A stretch of 5,657 nucleotides of DNA from Pirellulales bacterium. Lineage in GTDB: Bacteria; Planctomycetota; Planctomycetia; Pirellulales; Thermoguttaceae. Position numbers and translations under genes: made by a program. This document shows, one piece after another, positions 1 to 5,657 of this stretch; position 1 is the first letter of the stretch, and each line of letters starts with the position of its first letter. The DNA is taken from contig JAUWWA010000148.1 of assembly GCA_030617125.1 (NCBI GenBank), positions 1-5,657 on the forward strand, read 5' to 3'. A model generated the notes under the pieces. It searched no databases. It was not told where the DNA came from and saw only the letters and a list, made by a program, of their open reading frames with translations.

Positions 1-1
1 G

Positions 2-142
2 ACGCACAAGCTGAGCGGGCCGAGGGGGAAATACGTCAAACCGGCGAGGCAAACGGGCAAGCCTCCCCTGTGGAGGGGCGATTTCGGGCGCCGACACGGC
101 GAGAATCCGGTCGAAAATTGGAGAGTCCGCGCCAGGCGCTAG
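2..142 (+). CDS. Possible 3' end of an upstream gene (partial, unrecognised)
   Basis: A reading frame enters from the left edge at base 2 and runs 46 codons to a TAG at 140-142. It reads as a basic, Arg/Gly/Pro-rich peptide that begins THKLSGPRGKYVKP and ends NWRVRARR. By my count about 36 of the 46 codons end in G or C, more than in the other open frame of this stretch, and the stop lies just before an AT-rich patch. Both fit the tail of a real gene in a GC-rich genome. I do not recognise the peptide and see no motif, so this could be a chance open frame. The sequence to the left of the window would decide it. Confidence 0.25.
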   Translation, partial: THKLSGPRGKYVKPARQTGKPPLWRGDFGRRHGENPVENWRVRARR

Positions 143-157
143 ACACGGGGGGCGCCG

Positions 158-166
158 TGATAAAAT
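158..166 (+). promoter_or_regulatory. Candidate extended -10 promoter element for the BON-domain gene
   Basis: The sequence TGATAAAAT has the form of an extended -10 box (TGn followed by TAAAAT, five of six matches to TATAAT). It lies in the most AT-rich patch of the left flank. It would start transcription near base 173 and leave a leader of about 100 bases before the ATG at 274. No good -35 box is seen 17 bases upstream (GCTAGA at 138-143). Planctomycete promoters are poorly described, so this is only a candidate. Confidence 0.25.
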
Positions 167-261
167 CAAGAACATCGTCAGTCTGGATCGGCTCTGGGCT
201 GACGCCAAATGGGAAATGTCGGATTACAGAATCTGGAGTATTCCCTGAAATCCTTGACAAC

Positions 262-268
262 AGAGGTG
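262..268 (+). promoter_or_regulatory. Ribosome binding site deciding the start of the BON-domain gene
   Basis: AGAGGTG lies five bases before the ATG at 274-276 and is a reasonable Shine-Dalgarno match. The same frame is open to the left edge, with an alternative GTG at 70. The ribosome site together with a signal peptide starting exactly at 274 makes 274 the likely start. Confidence 0.6.
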
Positions 269-273
269 CACAC

Positions 274-993
274 ATGTGGAATACCGTCTCGAAGCTGGTT
301 GCCGGAGTCCTGGTGACGCTCGGCTGCGGCCTGCCGTGCATGGCGCAGCAATGGGGTACGACCGGACGCCAGCCGGGAATGTTTTCGAGCCGCTCGATCG
401 GCTCAGCCAGTTCGGCAGTTCAGCACCGGTGGCTCACAGCGGATCAAAGCGGACAGTCCGCGGCCGGCGCCGCTCGATCGGGAAGCAGAGGGCGACAGCG
501 GACGGGTTACCGCCAAACGGGTTCGTTTGTGGGGGCGGACCGCCAAGAGTTAGAAAGCTTCCTCGAACGGTTTGAACAGGTGTCTCGCGACGGCTTCCGA
601 GCGTCCCGGAGACAGCGGCAGCGCCCGGAACAACCGGCGCCGAACGGTCGCGGCACACAGCGAACCGGCAGCGGCGCACCCGTGGTGCGCACGCGCTTGC
701 ATATTGCGTTCAACTATCCCCAACCTTCAGCTTCCGAGACTATTGAGGTGCTGGCCAAGCATTTGGGGCGTTTGGCCCGGACTGGGGCCACGGGTCCGGT
801 TGGGCTGCAGGTCCGGAACGGGACGGCCACACTCCGCGGTGTGGTTGCCAGCGAGCACGACCGCCGTCTGGCCGAGCAGTTGGTTCGACTCCAGCCCGGG
901 ATTCAGCGGGTGCGAAACGAAGTTGTTGTGGAGGCGGCTCCCGCCCAGGGGGACGGGCCGCGGGTGAGGCCGCCGTTGGAGGAACCGGAGTAA
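274..993 (+). CDS. Secreted protein with C-terminal BON-like domain
   Basis: This encodes 239 residues. Residues 1-24 look like a Sec signal peptide: MWNTVSK, a hydrophobic stretch (LVAGVLVTLGCGLP), then a likely cut after CMA before QQW. Residues 25-135 are Gly, Ser, Arg and Gln-rich and look disordered, apart from a short segment at 83-103 (GSFVGADRQELESFLERF) that may be a conserved helix. Residues 137-150 (VVRTRLHIAFNYPQ) lead into a BON-like fold at about 155-221. There LQVRNGTATLRGVVASEHDRRLAEQLV and GIQRVRNEVVVE show the strand, Gly-turn, helix, strand pattern of BON domains. BON domains are known from exported proteins such as OsmY and are thought to bind membranes or other envelope parts. 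The mature protein probably acts in the periplasm or on the outer membrane. I recall similar proteins in planctomycetes, without a set function. It converges on the lipoprotein gene, whose 3' end appears to overlap it. The export call is firm; the role is not known. Confidence 0.85.
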   Translation: MWNTVSKLVAGVLVTLGCGLPCMAQQWGTTGRQPGMFSSRSIGSASSAVQHRWLTADQSGQSAAGAARSGSRGRQRTGYRQTGSFVGADRQELESFLERFEQVSRDGFRASRRQRQRPEQPAPNGRGTQRTGSGAPVVRTRLHIAFNYPQPSASETIEVLAKHLGRLARTGATGPVGLQVRNGTATLRGVVASEHDRRLAEQLVRLQPGIQRVRNEVVVEAAPAQGDGPRVRPPLEEPE

Positions 994-1795
994 CCGATCT
1001 TGGCGGTGACGGGATCCGGTATGGCGCCGGCGCGTACCGGGCCGGTTCGCCATGGTAGGCTGACGGCCCGCGCAGCGCCTTAGACTCCAGTCGGCTGTAC
1101 GGCGGTGGGATCGGGATCGTGGTGCAGGTCATTCGCCGACGAGCGGCGCCGTGCTTGGCGGCCGCTACGGCATCATCCGGTGAAACCGTTTCGTGCGATG
1201 TCAACTGAATACCATGATTTCGCGGCGGGGTTACCGGTGGTGGAGCGGTGGGCGTCGGACGGTGCCCGGCGGCTAACATTTTCCTGCCGGGCAGGAGTTG
1301 CATGGCTTGCTCACCTATGACAACCGGCCCGCCCTCAGGCAGAAAACGGACAATCAAGCTGATCTGCTTCTGCGGACCGCCTGCTTTGTCCCACGGAATC
1401 CACACGCTATAGGAGTGGCCCAGGTTTGACTTGCTATAGTGCTTGGCGAACTGCTCCTTGGTGAAAACGTACTTCCGGTCAGGCTTCACGTTGCTGGGAT
1501 CTCGCGCCTCTTCGTCGAAGGCGTAGATCACCAAGGAGCCCTCGACCTTGACCGGTTTGGGGCGCCCGTCGCCGTAGAAGGTCAGTCTACCGCCGAAGCC
1601 CCGGGCGGCGGGGCGATTGGGCTGGTGGAGCACGGTGTCGGTCCACGTCGCCACGACCTGGTCCGGTGTTTCCGGTTGTTCAGGCGGATACAGCGGAAAC
1701 TGTGGCATTCCGGCGATGTCCAAACCCGCGCAACCGGACGCCACCGCCGTCGTCAACACCAGTGCCCAGCACCTGAAGCGAAACTCTGTCAACAT
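740..1795 (-). CDS. Lipoprotein of unknown function, second gene of the secretin operon
   Basis: From the ATG at 1795 this encodes 351 residues. Residues 1-21 are a signal peptide (MLTEFRFRC, then WALVLTTAVASG) ending at Cys22. VASGC is a slightly unusual lipobox, with Ala at -3, so lipid attachment is likely but not certain. Residues 42-170 form the ordered part, with motifs such as PDQVVATWTDTVLHQP, RGFGGRLTFYGDG, VEGSLVIYAFDE, KPDRKYVF, LGHSYSVWIPWDKAGGPQ and SLIVRFLPEGGPVVIGEQ. This looks like a beta-rich domain, and I recall it only from planctomycete proteins of unknown function. From about residue 173 the chain is rich in Pro, Ala and Arg, with one motif-like stretch (RMTCTTIPIPPPYSRL, 221-235). 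From about 269 to the stop it is read antisense to the BON gene, so this tail may be a chance extension or follow a lost stop. The start lies 21 bases past the secretin stop, so the two are almost surely co-transcribed. A pilotin or accessory role for the secretin is inferred from position only. Confidence 0.8.
   Translation of the reverse strand: MLTEFRFRCWALVLTTAVASGCAGLDIAGMPQFPLYPPEQPETPDQVVATWTDTVLHQPNRPAARGFGGRLTFYGDGRPKPVKVEGSLVIYAFDEEARDPSNVKPDRKYVFTKEQFAKHYSKSNLGHSYSVWIPWDKAGGPQKQISLIVRFLPEGGPVVIGEQAMQLLPGRKMLAAGHRPTPTAPPPVTPPRNHGIQLTSHETVSPDDAVAAAKHGAARRRMTCTTIPIPPPYSRLESKALRGPSAYHGEPARYAPAPYRIPSPPRSVTPVPPTAASPAARPPGREPPPQQLRFAPAESRAGVEPTARPDGGRARWQPHRGVWPSRSGPAAQPDPWPQSGPNAPNAWPAPQ
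1016..1040. terminator. GC-rich hairpin after the BON gene (possible terminator)
   Basis: CCGGTATG at 1016-1023 can pair with CGTACCGG at 1033-1040. This gives eight pairs including one G-U, around a nine-base loop that is itself part of the palindrome GCGCCGGCGC (1024-1033). It starts 23 bases past the BON gene stop, a good place for a terminator between convergent genes. No T-tract follows on either side, so it is not a classic intrinsic terminator. If the lipoprotein frame runs to 740, the hairpin lies inside that coding region, where such palindromes can also arise by chance at this GC content. Confidence 0.3.
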
Positions 1796-1796
1796 A

Positions 1797-1807
1797 CTCC
1801 TTCCTTT
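1797..1807 (-). promoter_or_regulatory. Ribosome binding site of the lipoprotein gene
   Basis: On the minus strand AAAGGAAGGAG lies in the 21-base gap between the secretin stop (1817-1819) and the lipoprotein start. The first GGA is six bases from the ATG at 1793-1795, while AAGGAG is one base from that ATG and four from a TTG at 1792. An in-frame GTG at 1810 has no ribosome site before it and would place a charged stretch before the signal peptide, so I reject it as the start. Confidence 0.6.
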
Positions 1808-1816
1808 CACTCTGAG

Positions 1817-4800
1817 CTATGGAAAAGAGGCGGGAGCAGACCATGTTCGCCAATTCCCGGAAATGCCTGGACTCGGAAGTGGATGGGAGTACTGTGCGGG
1901 CTGCACTGTCGAGGAATCGGCCTGAGGCCGCGAAGCGGGCGGCCCTCGGTAGTCGGCCGGCCGGTCGCTTGCCACCGGAGCGGTCACCGCGGAGGACGGC
2001 GTCTGGGCCGGCTGGAAACGGCGTGCCTGGAGCGGCCTGGTGGGGCCAGGCGTAATTCCCGGTAAGGGACGCGGCGCAGGCAGGCTTTGGGTCGAGTCCG
2101 AGCCACCCGGCTGTCGAAGGTCTTGGATTGGTGGTAGTGATTCATCGGGCACCCTCAGCGGTTCCGACGGTTCCGTCCGTGACGGCGCGGGATTGGGTTG
2201 CGGCCTGTTGGGCGCGCCCTCTGGCGCCATAATCGTCTCGGCTCCAAGATCCATGTCCGGATAAATCACCGGCAGCTCTCCATCGGTCCATTCATCGGAT
2301 CGACCGCGGAGTCCCGCGTCGCCGTGGATTTCCATCACGTCGCCCAGGCACCAGTGCATGCGAGCCGCTTCGGTCTGCTTGATCGCTTCCGCATCACCCT
2401 CATTGCGGATAATATGCGGCGTCATGATGAACAAGGTTTCCTTCCGCCGAACGGTTGCCAGGTCGTAGCGGAACAGATGGCCGAGGATGGGAATGTCCGA
2501 CAGAAACGGTACACGGCGGTGATTCTCCTGCTTCTCCTTCGTAATCAACCCACCCAACACGACCGTCTGGCCGTTGAGCGCGGCGACGGTGGTCTCGGCC
2601 ACGATTCGGTTGATCGGAGGTTGGCGGATGACTTCGCCGGTGGCGGAGATGGACACCGGCGTGCCCTCGGCCTCGCTGCCCAAGGCGGATCGCTCCGCCA
2701 GGATTTCCATGACGACCAAACCGTCGGGACTGATCCGCGGGGTCACTCGGAGTATCAGTCCGATCTCTACTTGCACCACATTATTGGTCTGAATCCCCCC
2801 GACGCTGATGCCAGTGCTGCTAATCAAGGAGACCTGCTGTCCGCGCTGGATGAAGGCTAGCTGGTTGTCGAGCGTCATAATCTGTGGGCGACTGAGAACC
2901 TCAAGTCGTCCACACTGTCGTAGCGCGCGAATCAGGACGCTGACGCCTTCGCTGGAGGCCGACAGGACCAGGCCGCCGTAGCCCAGTTCGCCATTGACGC
3001 GACCCACGGCAAAACTCGACAGCCCCTGAGCGCCAACCACATTGGATGCGAGCAGCGCTGCATCGCTGCCGCTGTTGCCCAAGGGTTGGTTGTTGAAGTT
3101 GTAACCCGGCGTGTTGCTCGCTCCTTGGATAATCTCTTGTGTGTCGGTGATGATGCCGTCCGCGGTCGACTCCTGGGTCGAATTCATTGTGGTGATCAGA
3201 TTGCCCAGGAGACTGCGGTCAAATAGCACCGAGTCTTGCAGGCCCAACTCGATGCCGAACTCGTCCAGATCGTTCAGTTCCACCTCGACGATCAGGGTCT
3301 GGATCATGACCATCGGCGGCCGTTCGTCGAGCTTTTCCACGAGTTTCTTGATTTCCTCGAAGTATCGCGGCGTGGCGCTGACGATCAGGCTGTTACTGAC
3401 CGGTTCGGGGACGACGACGACTTCTCGCTCAATCTGTTCAAAGGCGCTATAGAGCCCCGGGGTTTCCGCTTCCACTTCCCGGCGGCTCTGTAGGAACTCA
3501 TTGATGGCCGTTGCGACCTCGATTGAGGGTGAGTTCTTCAGGCGGAAGACCATGGTCCGGCGATTGCGAACCTCGCTCTCATCGAGCCGGAAAAGGACGG
3601 CTTGCACGACGTTCAGAGCACCCGCCGAGCCGGAAGCGATGATGGTGTTGGTGCGGATATCCACGGCAAGCCGCAACGGCACCAACGTGCTCTCTCCCTC
3701 ACCGACGCCGGTGCGCACCGCCGGCTGACCGCTGGCCGCCGGCTCGCCGCCAAAGAGCCGCTGAAGCATTTCGGCCAGAGCGCTGGCGTCGCCGTTGACG
3801 ATTGTGAAGACCTTCACCTGGGCTTCAGCGGCGGGTAGCTGGTCGAGTTGTCGGATCAGGGCCGCGATCAGCTCCATGCTTTCGGCCGGCGCCGACACCA
3901 GCAGAGTGTTCGATCGGGCGTCGGCCGTAATCCGCACCCCGGTCAGGATGCCCGAACTGAGCTGCTGTCGGCCTTTGGCGTCTACCGTGATGAACCTCAG
4001 CATCGTTGATTTCTCTTGGGCGGCGCCTCCGGTTGCCGGTGGTTGCCCCGGGGCCGGTGGCGCCGGAGTTGGAGCGACCGAGAGACCGGCTTGGCCGTTG
4101 ATCGCGCGCTGAAGGATCGGCGCCAAATCAGCAGCCAAAGAGTTTTGCAGGCTGAACACCTTAATCAGGTTGACCGCCGCGCTGGTGGACGTGTCGATCC
4201 GTCCGATCAACGCAGCCACCTCAGCCATGTCGCGGGGCGCGGCCTGAACGATCAGCGAGTTGGACCGGACGTCCGCAAGCGTACGAACTTTCGTTCCCAG
4301 CGAGCCCCGCTCGCTGTAGAACGCCTGAATCTGAGCCTGGGCCTCGGCGGCTACTGCATGGCGCAGCGGAAACACGCGGAATTGTGTCTCCGGCGGCACC
4401 GGCATATCGAGTTGCTTAAGGAGGCCCATGACCATATCGACGTTCGGACGGCGGCCTACCAGCAAGAGCGAGTTTGGCTTGACCAGCGGCGTGATACTCA
4501 CGGCCCCACGTCGGGTGGAAAAGATGTCCTCGTACAGTTGAACGACCAGTTCGGCCAACGTTTGGCAGTCGACGTGCCGAAGGCCGTAGATCTCCACCGC
4601 CGGTTCCGTCTCCGCACTGAGTTGCTCGATCTGTTTGATGATCTCCATGACTCGAGCAACGTCGCGGCCATGCCCTCGAATCACTAACACGTCCAGACCT
4701 TCGAGCAGTTCGATCTGCACCTGACCGACCAGCCCTCCGTCCGGTTCAACTGGTGCTTGCTGGTTTGTCGAGGAGCCGCCGTTGGCGCTTCCAGCCGCCG

Positions 4801-5657
4801 TCGTCCCGCCGTTCATGGCGAGCGCCTCGGCGCGTGGATGCGCAGCGTTCGAGGCGTCGAAGCCGATCGGTTGGCTTGTGGTCTGAAAGGCGTCGACTGC
4901 CCGCCGTATGCTCGCCGGGGCAGCCGTCTTGAGCGAGCGCAGCCAAGTATCACGCCCCGTCGGCGAATGGATCCTCTCCAGTGCCCGAATCATTCCCAAC
5001 GCCGACTGCATCATCCGGGGCTCAGCCCGTAGCGACACGCGATGGTTCACAAGGTCAATCGTCCAATGAATCGATCCGCCGGCCGAGTGGCGCAGCCGGT
5101 AGCGGCGCTGCTGAGCGCCCGGTCCGGGCATCGCCTGCAACCGATCGCCGAGTATCTCGACCAGCGCCGATTCCAACTGTTTCCCACTGATTTGCTTCAA
5201 CTGAACCGTCGTTGACTCCAGGGGCGTCGATGCGGCAGGCACGGGTCTGCTGGCGTGAGGATGGGAAGCCGGACGTGGACTTGGCGCGGCGCCCGATGCG
5301 CTTGGGCCAAGCAACTGCGCAATCAGGTCCTGAACCGCCGGCGGGGCCACGACCAGGATTTGGGAGGTCCTCGCGTCAGGCGCAATGCGCACGCCGGAGA
5401 CCCCTTCGAACTGTCGTCGCAGACGGGCAACGGTTGTCGGAACCTCTCCGGCCGCCAGAGAGTAAGCCTTCAACAACGGTTCGCCGGTCTCGGATGCCGG
5501 CTGCTGGAAGGCCGCTGGTTGGACACGACGCGTTGACGCCATGGCGGCACGCGCAGGTCGGTTGGCTCGTTCCGCTACGGACGGTGCGAGCCGCCTGGCT
5601 GTTGCCCCGCTAGGCACGTGCCTCGGGACAGGCGAATCCTGGGCAGGGCGGCTGTGC
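1817..5657 (-). CDS. Giant secretin (GspD/PulD-like outer-membrane channel), 5' end outside the window
   Basis: The frame is open from the right edge (1279 full codons) to a TAG at 1817-1819. A GTG at 5617 is the first internal start candidate, but no signal peptide follows it and no stop separates it from the edge, so the true start most likely lies beyond the window. Numbering from that GTG, N-type ring domains run from about 48 to 765. The secretin core follows at about 766-1072, with LSRPQIMTLDNQLAF (908-922), VEIGLILRVTPRI (950-962), GQTVVLGGLI (1016-1025) and the family signature VPFLSDIPILGHLFR (1036-1050). Residues 1073-1129 may be partly helical (QTEAARMHWCLGDV), and 1130-1266 form a Pro-rich tail. 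Secretins form multimeric outer-membrane rings for type II secretion, type IV pili or type III secretion. Typical GspD has about 650 residues, so this is about twice as long. The neighbours do not show which machine it serves, so I give no gene symbol. It is the first in-window gene of an operon with the lipoprotein. Confidence 0.93.
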   Translation of the reverse strand, partial: HSRPAQDSPVPRHVPSGATARRLAPSVAERANRPARAAMASTRRVQPAAFQQPASETGEPLLKAYSLAAGEVPTTVARLRRQFEGVSGVRIAPDARTSQILVVAPPAVQDLIAQLLGPSASGAAPSPRPASHPHASRPVPAASTPLESTTVQLKQISGKQLESALVEILGDRLQAMPGPGAQQRRYRLRHSAGGSIHWTIDLVNHRVSLRAEPRMMQSALGMIRALERIHSPTGRDTWLRSLKTAAPASIRRAVDAFQTTSQPIGFDASNAAHPRAEALAMNGGTTAAGSANGGSSTNQQAPVEPDGGLVGQVQIELLEGLDVLVIRGHGRDVARVMEIIKQIEQLSAETEPAVEIYGLRHVDCQTLAELVVQLYEDIFSTRRGAVSITPLVKPNSLLLVGRRPNVDMVMGLLKQLDMPVPPETQFRVFPLRHAVAAEAQAQIQAFYSERGSLGTKVRTLADVRSNSLIVQAAPRDMAEVAALIGRIDTSTSAAVNLIKVFSLQNSLAADLAPILQRAINGQAGLSVAPTPAPPAPGQPPATGGAAQEKSTMLRFITVDAKGRQQLSSGILTGVRITADARSNTLLVSAPAESMELIAALIRQLDQLPAAEAQVKVFTIVNGDASALAEMLQRLFGGEPAASGQPAVRTGVGEGESTLVPLRLAVDIRTNTIIASGSAGALNVVQAVLFRLDESEVRNRRTMVFRLKNSPSIEVATAINEFLQSRREVEAETPGLYSAFEQIEREVVVVPEPVSNSLIVSATPRYFEEIKKLVEKLDERPPMVMIQTLIVEVELNDLDEFGIELGLQDSVLFDRSLLGNLITTMNSTQESTADGIITDTQEIIQGASNTPGYNFNNQPLGNSGSDAALLASNVVGAQGLSSFAVGRVNGELGYGGLVLSASSEGVSVLIRALRQCGRLEVLSRPQIMTLDNQLAFIQRGQQVSLISSTGISVGGIQTNNVVQVEIGLILRVTPRISPDGLVVMEILAERSALGSEAEGTPVSISATGEVIRQPPINRIVAETTVAALNGQTVVLGGLITKEKQENHRRVPFLSDIPILGHLFRYDLATVRRKETLFIMTPHIIRNEGDAEAIKQTEAARMHWCLGDVMEIHGDAGLRGRSDEWTDGELPVIYPDMDLGAETIMAPEGAPNRPQPNPAPSRTEPSEPLRVPDESLPPIQDLRQPGGSDSTQSLPAPRPLPGITPGPTRPLQARRFQPAQTPSSAVTAPVASDRPADYRGPPASRPQADSSTVQPAQYSHPLPSPGISGNWRTWSAPASFP
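1820..2230 (-). other. Pro-rich low-complexity tail of the secretin
   Basis: The last ~137 residues of the secretin are dominated by Pro, Ser, Gln, Arg and Ala (for example RPQPNPAPSRTEPSEP and LPAPRPLPGITPGPTRP) and have no hydrophobic core. They end in NWRTWSAPASFP. In GspD proteins the region after the secretin core often holds a short S domain that binds a pilotin lipoprotein. Here the tail is longer and shows no S-domain pattern that I can recognise. It should be disordered and could act as a flexible tether. Confidence 0.7.
3323..5476 (-). repeat. Array of secretin N-type domains inside the secretin gene
   Basis: Six clear domains share one pattern: an opening strand (such as FRVFPLRHA, IKVFSLQNS, VKVFTIVNG, MVFRLKNSP), a helix, a strand pair around a [DP]xRxNxLxV-like motif, and a helix ending in [QR][IL]D. 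They lie at residues 48-104, 338-404, 411-475, 483-592, 599-679 and 686-765, numbered from the GTG at 5617. The key motif reads DVRSNSLIV (449), DARSNTLLV (566), DIRTNTIIA (653), PVSNSLIV (739) and VKPNSLLLV (379). Two further segments (136-214 and about 229-333) look like degenerate copies. Several copies hold Pro/Ala/Gly-rich inserts, as at 513-534. The copies differ too much to be recent duplications. Confidence 0.8.

Noticed and set aside
62..76. Small hairpin CCTCC / GGAGG
   Set aside because: Only five pairs with a five-base loop and no T-tract; too weak to call a terminator or regulator.
254..259. Perfect TTGACA box just upstream of the BON gene start
   Set aside because: A matching -10 would fall at about 277-282, inside the coding sequence (TGGAAT, poor), and transcription would start after the ATG and the ribosome site.
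70..273. N-terminal extension of the BON protein from the GTG at 70
   Set aside because: It would bury the clear signal peptide 68 residues inside the protein, and the ATG at 274 has its own ribosome site.
389..481. 13-base direct repeat GCCGCTCGATCGG at 389-401 and 469-481
   Set aside because: Only two copies, 80 bases apart and in different reading frames, within a low-complexity coding stretch; no sign of an array or binding site set.
1263..1293. Inverted repeat TGCCCGGC / GCCGGGCA with a 15-base loop
   Set aside because: It lies within the lipoprotein coding sequence (around LPGRKMLAAGH), has no T-tract, and can arise by chance in GC-rich coding DNA. A terminator in mid-gene is not supported.
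4016..4687. Plus-strand open frame of 223 codons opposite the secretin gene
   Set aside because: It lies wholly antisense to well-conserved secretin N-domains and shows no recognisable domain or signal; long antisense frames are expected at this GC content. The same holds for the open frames at 1439-2065 and 2198-2860.
1..5657. Search for CRISPR repeats, tRNA or rRNA genes, insertion sequences, phage or toxin-antitoxin genes
   Set aside because: No regularly spaced repeats, cloverleaf-like segments, transposase motifs or terminal inverted repeats were seen; nearly all the sequence is accounted for by three envelope-protein genes.

Overview
The window most likely comes from a Planctomycetes (Pirellulales-like) chromosome. 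The DNA is GC-rich. All three clear genes encode exported proteins of types that I associate from memory with that phylum: a very long secretin with many N-domain repeats, a small lipoprotein of unknown function, and a secreted protein with a C-terminal BON-like domain. The taxonomic call is inference, because no rRNA or other marker is present.

Layout. Bases 1-273 hold no firm gene. They may contain the last 46 codons of a gene entering from the left (stop at 140-142), followed by an AT-rich patch that could be the promoter of the next gene. Bases 274-993 (+) encode the BON-domain protein with a Sec signal peptide. Convergent to it, on the minus strand, lies a two-gene operon. The secretin fills 1817-5657 and is cut off at its 5' end by the window edge. 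Its stop is 21 bases upstream of the ATG of the lipoprotein gene (1795 down to 740). As the frame stands, the last ~83 codons of the lipoprotein gene lie antisense to the BON gene, a 254-bp tail-to-tail overlap.

How the genes may work together. The secretin should form the outer-membrane ring of a type II secretion or type IV pilus-like machine. It carries six clear and two degenerate N-type ring domains before the secretin core, against three or four in a typical GspD, which suggests an unusually long periplasmic channel. The lipoprotein is co-transcribed and should be membrane-anchored, so it is a candidate pilotin or accessory factor, but nothing in its sequence proves this. The BON protein is exported and may bind envelope components; any link to the secretin rests on position alone.

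I found no CRISPR array, tRNA or rRNA gene, insertion sequence, phage gene or defence system. The points worth a second look are the secretin architecture, the secretin-lipoprotein pair and the long antisense overlap. I see no clearly new biological system.
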